The notes: generated by a model not told the origin, from the sequence alone. A DNA stretch of 64,000 nt from CALKZN01 sp050633585 (GCA_050633585.1 JBOEGT010000053.1:1-64000); one strand, 5' to 3'. Positions 51,655 through 60,688 are shown, counted from the stretch's first letter. Numbers and translations are program-made.

Positions 51655-53036
51655 TGACGGCGGCAGTCAAACAAAATAAAACGCAGCCCTTGCTGCTGCC
51701 TAGCGAAGCAGGAATATCCTTGCCTGGCGCGGGCCAAGAATGGCTTGATTCCTTGCGAAATAATGCCTCCAAGCAATTTTCTGTGAATGGGCTCCCTACG
51801 GTTCGCGATGAAGAGTGGCGTTATACAGATATCCGAAAATTAAAGCGCCTGCAATTTTCCATGCAATTTTCTGCGCCAGATGTCAGAGAATGTCTTAATA
51901 ATTTGCCTGATTACAATTTAACTCGAATTGTGTTGGTGAACGGCTTATTTTCACCGGAAATGTCGACTGTTCGCCTATCTGATGATGAGAAAGCACTGAT
52001 CACGATCAGTTCTTTGGCGAAAAAACTAGAAGATGACTCTTTGCAAGGCTTGCTTGGTTCAACACTACCCGCCGATAGGCATGCGTTTGTTGACTTAAAT
52101 ACGGCCTATTGCTTTGATGGCGTTGTGATTGAAGTTGCAGCAAAAGCGAAGCTAGAAAAACCGATTGAAATCATACATGTGACAACCACCCACTCAGCAC
52201 AAGCGAGTGTAACTCACCCTCGAAACCTGATTATTGCGGGCAAGCTCAGCGAATCACAGTTTATAGAACGGTCAATTGCGATGGAGGGCGAAGAACGTAA
52301 CATTTATCTCAATAATACGGTCACTGAAATCATTGCTCATGACGGTTCAAAGCTAGATCATTATAAAGTTCAAGAAGAATCGAAAACCGCTTTTCACTTC
52401 GGTGGTGTTTTCATTAGTCAATCGAGAGATGCCCACGTTGTTAATCACAACATTGCATTGGGTGGTGTACTAGTACGAAATGATATCTATCTCAATTTGT
52501 TAGGTACCGGTGCTCATGGCGGTATGAACGGCCTAGTGCTAGGCCATGACTCTCAGCATGTCCACAATCATACTGAGGTTGCTCATCGGCTTCCGCATTG
52601 CACCAGTGACGAATTCTATAAAACCGTATTGGATGATAAATCCAGAGCGGTATTTCGAGGCCGTATTATCGTGGCTCAAGATGCTCAAAAAACGAATGCC
52701 GAGCAACAAAACAATAATTTGTTACTGTCTAATGATGCCGAAGCAGACACCAAACCTCAGTTAGAAATTTACGCTGATGATGTGATTTGTTCTCATGGAG
52801 CCACTATCGGTCAACTAGATGAAAAATCATTATTTTATTTTCAATCTAGAGGCATTAAAAAAGATGATGCCAGACGTTTATTGACATTTGCTTTTGTGAA
52901 TGAAGTCGTCGATCGAATCACGTTTGAACCTTTAAGGAACGAACTAACGCAGCGATTTCTAGGCGAGCTTTTGCCTAGCACTCCCAATAATGATGGCGCT
53001 AATAACGGCGAAAATGCTGAAGAGGTTTTTGTATAA
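51654..53036 (+). CDS. sufD: Fe-S assembly protein SufD
   Basis: SufB paralogue (460 aa) that pairs with SufB and SufC in the scaffold complex and is needed for iron acquisition. The DEEWRYTDIRKLKRL motif near residue 50 and the C-terminal CSHGATIGQLDEKSLFYFQSRG block are diagnostic. The first 40 residues are variable. The C-terminus carries a polar extension rich in Asn and Glu. The sufS gene starts one base after its stop. Confidence 0.95.
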   Translation: MTAAVKQNKTQPLLLPSEAGISLPGAGQEWLDSLRNNASKQFSVNGLPTVRDEEWRYTDIRKLKRLQFSMQFSAPDVRECLNNLPDYNLTRIVLVNGLFSPEMSTVRLSDDEKALITISSLAKKLEDDSLQGLLGSTLPADRHAFVDLNTAYCFDGVVIEVAAKAKLEKPIEIIHVTTTHSAQASVTHPRNLIIAGKLSESQFIERSIAMEGEERNIYLNNTVTEIIAHDGSKLDHYKVQEESKTAFHFGGVFISQSRDAHVVNHNIALGGVLVRNDIYLNLLGTGAHGGMNGLVLGHDSQHVHNHTEVAHRLPHCTSDEFYKTVLDDKSRAVFRGRIIVAQDAQKTNAEQQNNNLLLSNDAEADTKPQLEIYADDVICSHGATIGQLDEKSLFYFQSRGIKKDDARRLLTFAFVNEVVDRITFEPLRNELTQRFLGELLPSTPNNDGANNGENAEEVFV

Positions 53037-53037
53037 C

Positions 53038-54279
53038 ATGGGAATGCCAGCAAAAAGTAACCTAACTTACGATATCGATGCAATCCGTGCAGACTTCCCA
53101 GCGTTGCACCAAGAAGTGAATGGATCACCTTTGGTGTACTTGGATAATGGTGCATCTACACAAAAGCCCCGTGCGGTTATCGACGCCATCACATCGTTTT
53201 ATACTAATGATTATGCCAACGTTCATCGAGGCATACATACATTAAGCCAACGTGCGACTGACCAGTTCGAAGCAGCTCGTGAAACCGTCAAAAACTTTAT
53301 CAATGCTCGCCAAATTGAAGAAGTTGTTTTCACCAGCGGCACGACGGATAGCATTAACTTAATCGCAACAAGTTTTGGCTCTACGTTTATCAAACGAGGC
53401 GACCGTATTTTAGTGTCAGAAATGGAGCATCACTCAAACATTGTTCCATGGCAAATCTTAGCTGAAAGTAAAGGCGCGCATGTTGATGTCATCCCTGTGC
53501 TAGAAAATGGCGAATTGGACCTACAAGCTTTCCATGATCGTCTAACTGAAAGAACTAAAATTGTTGCCATCACACAAGTTTCTAATGCTTTAGGCACTAT
53601 TAATCCAGTATCTGAAATGACGATTGCAGCGCATAGAGTGGGTGCGAAAATAGTGTTAGATGGTGCTCAATCTATCGCTCATATGCCCGTTGATGTGCAA
53701 CGTTTAGATTGCGATTTTTATGTGTTTTCAGGTCATAAAATATTCGGACCAACTGGAATTGGTGTTCTTTATGGAAAACGAGAACTTCTTGAGGCAATGC
53801 CTCCATATCGCTCAGGTGGCGATATGATCAAAACAGTTAGTTTCTCAGGCACGGAATATAACGTGCTTCCGTATAAGTTTGAAGCCGGAACTCCGCACAT
53901 CGCCGGCGCTATTGGCTTAGCTGCTGCTTTGAATTACCTTAGCCTTATTGGCATGGATAAAGTGGAGTCCTATGAACATGAACTATTAGCTTATGGCACT
54001 CAAGAAATAGAAAAACTGGACGGCTTGCAGCTAATTGGGACTGCAAACAATAAAGCGGGCATCCTTTCATTTGTCATTGAGGGTGCCCATGCTTCTGACC
54101 TAGGAACTTTATTAGACCATCAAGGCGTTGCAATTCGCGTAGGCCATCATTGTGCCATGCCTGTTATGGAAAAGTTTGGCCTAGAAGCTACCTCGCGAGC
54201 ATCTCTAGCAATGTACAACACCAAAGAAGACATTGACCGATTGGTCGCTGCTCTTAAACGCTCACTTGCCATGCTCTAA
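53038..54279 (+). CDS. sufS: Cysteine desulfurase SufS
   Basis: PLP-dependent group II cysteine desulfurase (413 aa from ATG 53038) that removes sulfur from cysteine for cluster synthesis. PLP lysine is Lys234 (VFSGHKIFGPTG) and the persulfide cysteine is Cys372 (RVGHHCAMPVME). The RSGGDMI motif is also present. The frame is open upstream into sufD, but ATG 53038 gives the family N-terminus; a second ATG two codons later is possible. No sulfur acceptor (SufE or SufU) gene is adjacent. Confidence 0.96.
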   Translation: MGMPAKSNLTYDIDAIRADFPALHQEVNGSPLVYLDNGASTQKPRAVIDAITSFYTNDYANVHRGIHTLSQRATDQFEAARETVKNFINARQIEEVVFTSGTTDSINLIATSFGSTFIKRGDRILVSEMEHHSNIVPWQILAESKGAHVDVIPVLENGELDLQAFHDRLTERTKIVAITQVSNALGTINPVSEMTIAAHRVGAKIVLDGAQSIAHMPVDVQRLDCDFYVFSGHKIFGPTGIGVLYGKRELLEAMPPYRSGGDMIKTVSFSGTEYNVLPYKFEAGTPHIAGAIGLAAALNYLSLIGMDKVESYEHELLAYGTQEIEKLDGLQLIGTANNKAGILSFVIEGAHASDLGTLLDHQGVAIRVGHHCAMPVMEKFGLEATSRASLAMYNTKEDIDRLVAALKRSLAML

Positions 54280-54300
54280 GAGCAATATAAGACGATCATC

Positions 54301-54633
54301 ATGAGTGAACAACACACACAACCAAACCCACAAGACTTATTACCAGCGATCATTGACGCGTTAAAAACCGTTTATGATCCTGAAATTCCAGTCAATATAT
54401 ATGACTTAGGACTGATTTACGATGTGAAATTAGATGACGATTATTTCGCTGACGTTTCTATGACGCTCACGGCACCAGGCTGTCCAGTGGCTGAAACATT
54501 TCCAGGTATCGTCGAAAATGCAGTGAAAAGTGTCACTGGTGTATCAGATGCTAGAGTAGAACTGACGTTCGATCCTCCCTGGACAACTGATAATATGAGC
54601 GAAGAAGCTAAACTTGAACTTGGCATGATCTAA
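54301..54633 (+). CDS. MIP18/DUF59 family Fe-S maturation protein (SufT-like)
   Basis: Small protein (110 aa) of the MIP18/PaaD family. YDPEIPVNIYDLGLIYDV near 25-42 and the TAPGCPVAE motif with Cys61 are the family's conserved blocks. Homologues called SufT assist delivery or maturation of Fe-S proteins. It is 21 bases after sufS, and the position supports that role; the exact step is not established. Confidence 0.9.
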   Translation: MSEQHTQPNPQDLLPAIIDALKTVYDPEIPVNIYDLGLIYDVKLDDDYFADVSMTLTAPGCPVAETFPGIVENAVKSVTGVSDARVELTFDPPWTTDNMSEEAKLELGMI

Positions 54634-54644
54634 AAAAGCATGTT

Positions 54645-55310
54645 ATGAAAACACTTGCGTTTGACGTTTATGGCACACTCATCGATACGACCAGTGTCAC
54701 TCAACAACTCGAACGAATGGTGGGGCAACATGCCAGTGCTTTTTCTGAGCGCTGGAGAGAAAAGCAATTAGAGTATTCTTTTCGACGAGCATTGATGAAG
54801 CAATATGAAAACTTTTCTGTTTGCACACGCCAAGCTTTGGACTATACAGATACTTATTTTCAAACCCAATTAAGTGCTCATCAAAAACAGCAGCTATTAG
54901 ATAGCTATCGCGTATTACCTGCTTTCCCAGACGTAATACCCTGCTTAGAACAGCTAAAAGAGAAAAGCATTAAAATGTATGCTTTTTCAAATGGCGCTGC
55001 TAGCGCAGTAGAAAAGCTGTTAGATACTGCAGGCATGAAGGAGTTTTTCACCGATATCATCAGCACTGATGAAATTCAGTCATTCAAACCAAACCCTGTG
55101 GTTTATCAACACCTACTCAAACGCACAAACTCAAATGCCGAAAACACATGGTTAGTTTCTAGCAACCCTTTTGATGTGCTCGGAGCAGATGCCGTGGGGC
55201 TTAAATCAGCATGGCTTAAACGAAATTCATCATCAATTTTTGACCCTTGGGAACAAGAACCAACCATCAATATTAGGAATTTATCTGAACTTTATTCAAA
55301 GCTGTCTTGA
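54645..55310 (+). CDS. HAD-type (S)-2-haloacid dehalogenase-like hydrolase
   Basis: Cytoplasmic HAD hydrolase of 221 aa, related to class II haloacid dehalogenases. The nucleophile is Asp7 in FDVYGTLIDT; motif II FSNGAASA lies near 114 and motif III FKPNPVVYQ near 149. DVLGADAVGLKSAWLKR near 178-194 is typical of the dehalogenase subgroup. The family also contains phosphatases, so a haloacid substrate is not proven. It starts 11 bases after the SufT-like gene and probably shares its transcript. Confidence 0.82.
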   Translation: MKTLAFDVYGTLIDTTSVTQQLERMVGQHASAFSERWREKQLEYSFRRALMKQYENFSVCTRQALDYTDTYFQTQLSAHQKQQLLDSYRVLPAFPDVIPCLEQLKEKSIKMYAFSNGAASAVEKLLDTAGMKEFFTDIISTDEIQSFKPNPVVYQHLLKRTNSNAENTWLVSSNPFDVLGADAVGLKSAWLKRNSSSIFDPWEQEPTINIRNLSELYSKLS

Positions 55311-55331
55311 TTTTTAATGGAAGAATAGTAT

Positions 55332-55363
55332 GCATGCCACTCATGAATTTATCAGTGACATGC
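55332..55363. terminator. Possible terminator between converging genes
   Basis: Inverted repeat GCATGCCACT / AGTGACATGC (9 of 10 pairs) with a 12-base loop, in the 80-base gap between the suf operon and the opposing ABM gene. No T-run follows, so it is only a weak candidate. Confidence 0.3.
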
Positions 55364-55390
55364 TATCTATGATGTCAATTACGGCTTGGG

Positions 55391-55681
55391 TTAAATCAAT
55401 TGCTTTTGGTAATACGTCACTTTCGGCTCACCCTCCAAGTAGTCAATTAAAGCCTCTAAAACACCATTTGATGTGATAAAAGCCACATATTTTTGGTGAT
55501 GTTCAATAGATAACCACTCTTCGTCAAAAACCAGCCTATTATTTTCTTCATCATATAAGACCGTTACATTTAAACAGCCACGAAAAGACCTCACATTGGG
55601 GAGGTTCTCCTCGAGGAATTTAAATACATGTTGGTATGATTCAGGTTTGACTGTGGATTCTAGAAATACTCTATAAGTCAT
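55391..55681 (-). CDS. ABM-domain (YgiN-like) small monooxygenase-like protein
   Basis: 96-residue dimeric alpha-beta-barrel protein of the antibiotic-biosynthesis-monooxygenase family: MTYRVFLESTVKPES, VRSFRGCLNVTVLYDEENN and DEEWLSIEHHQKYV. ATG 55681 has GGAG seven bases upstream and is preferred to TTG 55693. Members include quinol monooxygenases and many proteins without known substrate. It lies 34 bases downstream of the DJ-1-like gene on the same strand. Confidence 0.78.
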   Translation of the reverse strand: MTYRVFLESTVKPESYQHVFKFLEENLPNVRSFRGCLNVTVLYDEENNRLVFDEEWLSIEHHQKYVAFITSNGVLEALIDYLEGEPKVTYYQKQLI

Positions 55682-55715
55682 ACTTAACTCCAAAAAATGA
55701 AAGGCTAAACCAGCC

Positions 55716-56402
55716 TTAGTTGAACAAGCTCGTTTTCGTTAACCGAGTTAGTTGTATATAGTCTTCTATTTCTTTGGCTTTTTTTTCACTACTTAGTTTC
55801 GACAACAACACTAATGCTGCTTCATAGCTCACAACACTCCCATTTGAAGAAATCAAGTTTCGATCAATCACGACATTTTGATCTGTCACCACGTTAAGGT
55901 TTGGATAAGAGGATTGTAAAGAGCTCTCACCGCCAGCCCATGTGGTAATAGAATAGCCATCAACAACTCCAGCCTCGCCAAGCAACATAGCGCCAGAACA
56001 GTTACTTGCTAACCACTCTACTTTCTGAGCTTGTTCTTTGATAAAAGTAACCAACTCTTGATCACTAATAAGCGCTGACATGTCATAACGGCTCGGAAGT
56101 AACAGCACATCTAAATCTAAGTTTTCATCAAAAATAGTATGAGTCGCTAATAGTGTAAGCCCTTCAGCTGTCGTCACCTTCTTATCTTGTTTAATCGAAA
56201 TAAGTTTGACTTCGTAATCACTGAACCAGCTATTTTTAGAAGCTGCTCCAAAAACTTCCATTGGCGCAGTCACATCCCCACCAAGAAAATCATCATAAAC
56301 CAAAATACCTATTGATTTTGTTGCTGCAAAAACTGAGGTTGTACTAAAAAATAGTAGAAAAGAGACCAGTAATACTTTCACTGTTATATATTGTTTTGAC
56401 AT
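55716..56402 (-). CDS. Exported DJ-1/PfpI family protein
   Basis: DJ-1/PfpI superfamily protein (228 aa from ATG 56402) with a signal peptide (residues about 7-26, VFA cleavage), which is unusual because most members are cytoplasmic. The domain contains IGILVYDDFLGGDVTAPMEVFG and the nucleophile elbow ASNCSGAMLLGEAG with Cys135. It resembles the N-terminal domain of AraC-type regulators such as GlxA/FtrA, but has no helix-turn-helix domain. It is divergent from a LysR gene that probably controls it. Confidence 0.78.
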   Translation of the reverse strand: MSKQYITVKVLLVSFLLFFSTTSVFAATKSIGILVYDDFLGGDVTAPMEVFGAASKNSWFSDYEVKLISIKQDKKVTTAEGLTLLATHTIFDENLDLDVLLLPSRYDMSALISDQELVTFIKEQAQKVEWLASNCSGAMLLGEAGVVDGYSITTWAGGESSLQSSYPNLNVVTDQNVVIDRNLISSNGSVVSYEAALVLLSKLSSEKKAKEIEDYIQLTRLTKTSLFN

Positions 56403-56441
56403 GTCTAAATCCGTCATTATTAAGGAAGTAATCATGGTATT

Positions 56442-56498
56442 TATTTTTCATAAATGGAAAAATATGCATTAATGAAAAATACTCGTGAAATATATTCA
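56442..56498. promoter_or_regulatory. Repeated half-sites in the DJ-1/LysR divergent promoter
   Basis: TATTTTTC (56442-56449) and its inverted copy GAAAAATA (56457-56464) form a perfect 8-bp dyad. A third copy GAAAAATA follows at 56474-56481, and TGAA-ATATA-TTCA lies at 56486-56498, just before the LysR start. Such arrays fit a LysR-type regulator controlling both genes. Confidence 0.45.
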
Positions 56499-56501
56499 TA
56501 A

Positions 56502-57434
56502 ATGGATAAACTAAACGCCATACAAATATTAATCGCATCTGTTGAATCCGGTAGTTTTACCAAAGCTGCTGAAAAACTCGGTACCTCTCCTTCAACAATT
56601 AGCAAAGCAATTTCAAGGCTAGAGCAAGAGTTAGGAATAAGCCTTCTAAAAAGAACGACCCGGAAGTTGTTACCTACAGACCTATGTTTAGAATACTTGC
56701 GAATTGCCAAGCCATTAATCAGTCAACTTGATGAAGTAGAAAATAGATTAAATCAATCAACGGTGATACCCGAAGGTAAGCTGAAAATTAGTTTACCCAT
56801 CGCATATGGCAGGCAAATGGTGCTGCCGCTACTTCCTCACTTTTCCAAGAGATACCCAAACATTGATTTAGATATATCTTGGACTGATCACTATAGTGAT
56901 ATCGTCGGTGAAAATATTGATATTGCCATTCGCTCAGGTTCTATACATGACGGACAGCTTGTCGCAAGAAAGCTCAGCCCATTAGATTTTGTGACGTGTG
57001 TTTCTCAAGAATATTTAGCAACACACGCTAACATTCAAGATATTGAAGATTTACAAAAAGAAAAATGGCTAGTATTCCGCTTTAATAACACTGGCAAATT
57101 GATGCCAATTTTATGTGATGCAAATGGCCAGAAAAAATTCCACCCTCATAATAAAATCATAGGTAATGATGGCGAAGCTTTGGCTGAGATGGCTGCTCAT
57201 GGCATGGGAATCATTCAGTTACCACACTTCATCGTTCATCAATGGGTGAAAAAGAAGCAATTACATGTCATTGGTCCTATTATTCGGTCTAATGATTTTT
57301 CAATTTATATTTACTATCTTAATAAACAGTTTTTACCATTGAAAGTTCGCGTTTTTATTGACTTTATTAGCGAAGAACTCGCTAATAAAAACGAAACAAC
57401 GACAACAACCTGGACTGATTTTATCAACGTGTAG
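56502..57434 (+). CDS. LysR family transcriptional regulator
   Basis: LysR-type regulator of 310 aa. The helix-turn-helix is at about 16-45 (SGSFTKAAEKLGTSPSTISKAISRLEQELG) and the effector domain follows with LKISLPIAYGRQMVLPLLPHF, typical of the CrgA/DmlR-like group. It is divergent from the exported DJ-1-like and ABM genes across 99 bases with repeated operator-like sites, so it likely controls them. Its 3' end overlaps the HugZ-like gene by 11 bases. Confidence 0.9.
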   Translation: MDKLNAIQILIASVESGSFTKAAEKLGTSPSTISKAISRLEQELGISLLKRTTRKLLPTDLCLEYLRIAKPLISQLDEVENRLNQSTVIPEGKLKISLPIAYGRQMVLPLLPHFSKRYPNIDLDISWTDHYSDIVGENIDIAIRSGSIHDGQLVARKLSPLDFVTCVSQEYLATHANIQDIEDLQKEKWLVFRFNNTGKLMPILCDANGQKKFHPHNKIIGNDGEALAEMAAHGMGIIQLPHFIVHQWVKKKQLHVIGPIIRSNDFSIYIYYLNKQFLPLKVRVFIDFISEELANKNETTTTTWTDFINV

Positions 57435-57921
57435 ACTGCATGACAGGGCTAAGACCACCTATCATGCCATCATCAATAGATATCGCTTTACCAAACCCTT
57501 CTATATAACGCCCCTTAATCGGGCTCAGACGAAACACATTAAAGTCTGACAATGACTGCAAAACATCAACCACTTCCCCAAACCGTTCCTTCATCTTATG
57601 AAAGACTTGTCGCTGTATTTCAACGTCGAGGACCATTTCTGCCCTAATTTCATACTGAACTCGAACACGCGCAAAAATTTGTTCACTTTTTGATTCATCC
57701 TCAATAATTAACATTGAAGCTCGAGGTTGATCAATTAAGTTTTGTGTGTGTTCCGCTAAGCCACTCAATAGCACATAAAAAGCACCTTCCTTAACATCAC
57801 AAAAATAAGGAGCATATGACGAATACGTTTGACTATTATGTTGGTTATCGATTGTACTTAATAATAAGCTTTGTTGGTTTTCAATTAATGAAGACACTTT
57901 CTGTTCTATTTCTTTTTTCAT
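57424..57921 (-). CDS. HugZ/HutZ family heme-utilisation protein
   Basis: Split-barrel flavin-binding-like protein (165 aa) of the HugZ/HutZ group, which bind heme and in some species degrade it to free iron. LSTIDNQHNSQTYSSYAPYFCD and LSGLAEHTQNLIDQPRASMLI are in the barrel. The C-terminal RLSPIKGRYIEGFGKA is the family's heme-site loop. No heme transport gene is close by. It could also be an ordinary pyridoxamine-phosphate-oxidase-fold protein, but the C-terminal motif favours HugZ. Confidence 0.83.
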   Translation of the reverse strand: MKKEIEQKVSSLIENQQSLLLSTIDNQHNSQTYSSYAPYFCDVKEGAFYVLLSGLAEHTQNLIDQPRASMLIIEDESKSEQIFARVRVQYEIRAEMVLDVEIQRQVFHKMKERFGEVVDVLQSLSDFNVFRLSPIKGRYIEGFGKAISIDDGMIGGLSPVMQSTR

Positions 57922-57984
57922 TGTTGCCGTTTATTGAATAAATTATGCTAAATTTAAAATACATTCATTGATTGATCAGTACAC

Positions 57985-59037
57985 ATGGAAAAGACTTCCC
58001 GCTCACTCTCCGCTCCACTGCTTATTTTAGCAACTATTGGCGTATTTTATGTTTTAGTTGTTGGTAAAGCATTTTTAGTCCCTTTAGCCGTAGCAGTCAT
58101 GGTTTGGTACATTATCAATGCATTAAGCCGCATTTATGCAAGATTCCTGCCTAAAATTGAACAACCCAATATTCTCACAACACTATTGTCAATTTTAACA
58201 ATAGGTTTATTAAGTTATTTTGCAGTGGATATGATTCGCGGTAATATTTCTGCCGTTCAATCGGCTGCACCTGCCTATAAAGCGAACTTCGATATCATGG
58301 TGCAAAAAGTATTAACGCAATTCAACTTACAAGAAGCGCCTAATATCAATGAAATGCTCAAAGGTATTGAAATTGCGCCCATGATCACCAAGCTAGCTGG
58401 AACATTTACTAATGCAATAGGTAATATTTTCTTAGTATTTATCTATGTTTTATTTTTATTATTAGAACAAGGCACGTTTAGCAAAAAAATTGTTTCACTT
58501 TTTCCAAATGCCAATCGTCGAAAATCAATTTTGAGCATCTTGAACCATACTCAAGAAGATATACAAACCTATATTTGGATAAAAACATTAACTAGCACGG
58601 CAACTGGTGTGATTAGTTACATTGTTTTGAAATTTGTTGGTGTTGATTTTGCTGGTTTTTGGGCGTTTACCATCTTTTTACTCAATTTCATTCCGACCGT
58701 TGGTTCTATTATTGCCACCTTATTTCCTGCTCTATTAGCATTAATACAGTTCGGTGGTTTTTTTGAGTGTGTTGTCGTATTAGTTGGTGTTGGCGCTGTG
58801 CAAGTAGTGGTTGGCAACTTCGTAGAACCAAAACTAATGGGAAATACTTTAAACCTCAGCCCACTCGTCGTGATGCTCTCTTTAACGTTATGGGGAAGTA
58901 TATGGGGAATACCTGGAATGTTTCTTAGTGTTCCAATTACGGTTATTTTATTAATTGTTTTTGCGCATTTTGAGAAGACCCGCTCTTTGGCAATCCTATT
59001 ATCCGGCGATGGTAATTTAAAGTTTACTGAAAAATAA
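57985..59037 (+). CDS. AI-2E family (TqsA/PerM-like) transporter
   Basis: Inner-membrane protein of 350 aa with about eight TM helices, typical of the AI-2E/PerM family: VLVVGKAFLVPLAVAVMVW at about 23-41, a periplasmic loop (about 85-140), FLVFIYVLFLLLEQG and then NFIPTVGSIIATLFPALLALIQFG and a VVGNFVEPKLMGNTLNLSPLVV block. Members export autoinducer-2 or act as Na+/H+ antiporters; the actual substrate is unknown. It converges with envC, three bases apart. Confidence 0.88.
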   Translation: MEKTSRSLSAPLLILATIGVFYVLVVGKAFLVPLAVAVMVWYIINALSRIYARFLPKIEQPNILTTLLSILTIGLLSYFAVDMIRGNISAVQSAAPAYKANFDIMVQKVLTQFNLQEAPNINEMLKGIEIAPMITKLAGTFTNAIGNIFLVFIYVLFLLLEQGTFSKKIVSLFPNANRRKSILSILNHTQEDIQTYIWIKTLTSTATGVISYIVLKFVGVDFAGFWAFTIFLLNFIPTVGSIIATLFPALLALIQFGGFFECVVVLVGVGAVQVVVGNFVEPKLMGNTLNLSPLVVMLSLTLWGSIWGIPGMFLSVPITVILLIVFAHFEKTRSLAILLSGDGNLKFTEK

Positions 59038-59040
59038 ACT

Positions 59041-60189
59041 CTATTTTCTTAGCCAAGAGTTTGGGTTAATCGCTTTACCTTTATTCCGGATTTCAAAATA
59101 AAAGTTAGGCCTTTTAGCACCCTGTCGATAGGTTGCAATAGTCTCTCTTGCAGCAACCACATCGCCTTCTTTTTTATTAAGCACTTGGTTGTTGCCATAT
59201 AAACTCATGTATCCACCACCGTGTTCAATAATCAATAAATTACCAAAACCCTTTAACCAATTTGAAAAAATAACTCTACCCTCATAGATAGAGCGAACAT
59301 TATGAGAGCCTGATTGTTTTGCTTTGATTTGAATCCCATTTGAACGCACACCACTTGGCCATTGCTTTTTACCATAAGCAACAGCAATTTTTCCAGATAC
59401 AGGCAATAGCATACGCCCTTTTTGTTTTGAGAACCCTCCTTTTGCCGGAATAAACTCTTGAGAAGATTGTTGCTTTGCTGCCGCTTTTCGCTTTTCCTCA
59501 AGTCGCTTTAATAACGCGGCGAGACGCTTTTTATCTTCCTTGAGTTTCTTAATGGTGGTGGTGTTTTGTTCTATGCCTGTTTCTATCTTTTTTAACAGTT
59601 TAGATTTTTGGCTTGTTTGCTCTGAAATGCTTTTTTTCAGTTTCTTCTGTTCTTTATATTGGTTTTTAAGTGCTGCTTTCCTCTCTAAGTATTCCTTATT
59701 GGTTGATTCAACATCTTGCAGAGAGATACGTAACGCATTTAACTGCTGATGACGCGCTCGAGTAAAATATTTTAAATACGCTTGTTGCCTATCAACATCA
59801 TCAACCTCCGATTGAGATAGCAGTAGTTGCAATAAGTTAGGTTTTTGCTGCTTCGCATGTTGAACTAATAAAGCACTTAATGCGGCTTGTGATTGGACCG
59901 TGATAGATTGATTTTTTTTTGTTTTTTCTTGTAGCTGTAAAACAAGTTTTTCTTGATTTTTTAAATCAGCGTCAAGTTTATTTAATTGATGACTAACAGT
60001 TTTCAATTCTTTATTGGTTTTTCGTAGTTGCAGGCGTACTTTTTCTTTATTTTTACGGTCTTTTTCCTGTTGTTTTTGAATACGTTTAATTTCACTATCA
60101 AGTTTTTTAGCTTGATCATCATAGTTCTGAGCACCCACCAATGTGATGCTAGAAAGAAAGAGAATTGAAAAATTTATAAAAAATCGCAT
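59041..60189 (-). CDS. envC: Murein hydrolase activator EnvC
   Basis: Periplasmic division protein (382 aa) that activates N-acetylmuramyl-L-alanine amidases AmiA/AmiB at the septum. A signal peptide (1 to about 20) is followed by a long Lys/Gln/Glu-rich coiled coil (about 25-245) and a C-terminal LytM domain (about 265-382). The LytM metal residues of active M23 peptidases are not all present (YMSLYGNNQ and FYFEIRNKGKAINPNSWL), as in E. coli EnvC, so it is an activator rather than a peptidase. It is divergent from the ArsR-type gene. Confidence 0.92.
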   Translation of the reverse strand: MRFFINFSILFLSSITLVGAQNYDDQAKKLDSEIKRIQKQQEKDRKNKEKVRLQLRKTNKELKTVSHQLNKLDADLKNQEKLVLQLQEKTKKNQSITVQSQAALSALLVQHAKQQKPNLLQLLLSQSEVDDVDRQQAYLKYFTRARHQQLNALRISLQDVESTNKEYLERKAALKNQYKEQKKLKKSISEQTSQKSKLLKKIETGIEQNTTTIKKLKEDKKRLAALLKRLEEKRKAAAKQQSSQEFIPAKGGFSKQKGRMLLPVSGKIAVAYGKKQWPSGVRSNGIQIKAKQSGSHNVRSIYEGRVIFSNWLKGFGNLLIIEHGGGYMSLYGNNQVLNKKEGDVVAARETIATYRQGAKRPNFYFEIRNKGKAINPNSWLRK

Positions 60190-60193
60190 AGCA

Positions 60194-60231
60194 CCTTATT
60201 ATATAAGGAATATAAGCATCTTATGATGCTT
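60194..60231. promoter_or_regulatory. Two adjacent palindromes upstream of the ArsR-type gene
   Basis: CCTTAT-TAT-ATAAGG (60194-60208) and AAGCATC-TTAT-GATGCTT (60214-60231), both perfect, lie side by side in the 100-base divergent region between envC and the ArsR-type regulator. They are candidate operators for that regulator. Confidence 0.5.
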
Positions 60232-60289
60232 GTGTCATATGTTTTGTGTGTGTATAGTCTTGAATCGTTTCATACGCAGTTTACCTAAA

Positions 60290-60664
60290 ATGCCCGATAG
60301 AAATCTCGCTTCTGCTTCAAATTACGAAGTTTTAAAATCCTGCCCTGAAAAACTTCTTTCAAAGGCTTCTGATATAGATCATGCGTCTACTTGTTTAAAA
60401 GCCATGGCGCATCCTTTGCGTTTAAAAATATTGTGTTTGCTGATGCAATTTGAAAAAATCAGCGTTTTAGATTTAGTTGAAGCTGTAGGTACTTCACAAA
60501 GCAATATCTCTCAGCATCTGTCTATTTTAAAAGAAAAGAAACTATTACGCTGTGAAAAAGAAGCAAACAAAGTGTATTACAGCCTAGTAGATGAAGACCT
60601 TACGTTATTGGTTAGCTCGGTTAGAAACGCATTTTGTAATAAAGATCGCGCTAAAATGCTTTAA
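60290..60664 (+). CDS. ArsR/SmtB family repressor with BigR/SqrR-like cysteine pair
   Basis: Winged-helix repressor of 124 aa from ATG 60290; the frame is open 60 bases upstream, but homology starts later. MAHPLRLKILCLL and the recognition helix SQSNISQHLSILKEKKLL are clear. It lacks the CxC/CxxC metal sites of classical ArsR. Instead Cys49 (ILCLL) and Cys116 (NAFC) lie where the persulfide-sensing BigR and SqrR have their cysteine pair (67 residues apart against 66). It is 24 bases upstream of a rhodanese-like gene. Sulfide sensing is an inference. Confidence 0.82.
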   Translation: MPDRNLASASNYEVLKSCPEKLLSKASDIDHASTCLKAMAHPLRLKILCLLMQFEKISVLDLVEAVGTSQSNISQHLSILKEKKLLRCEKEANKVYYSLVDEDLTLLVSSVRNAFCNKDRAKML

Positions 60665-60688
60665 AACTTCCTCACAGATAAAAAACCC

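Noticed and set aside
54645..55310. HAD dehalogenase as part of a halogen metabolism system with the pigment locus
   Set aside because: It is 10 kb away and sits in the suf operon, and the HAD family includes many phosphatases; proximity is not evidence enough.
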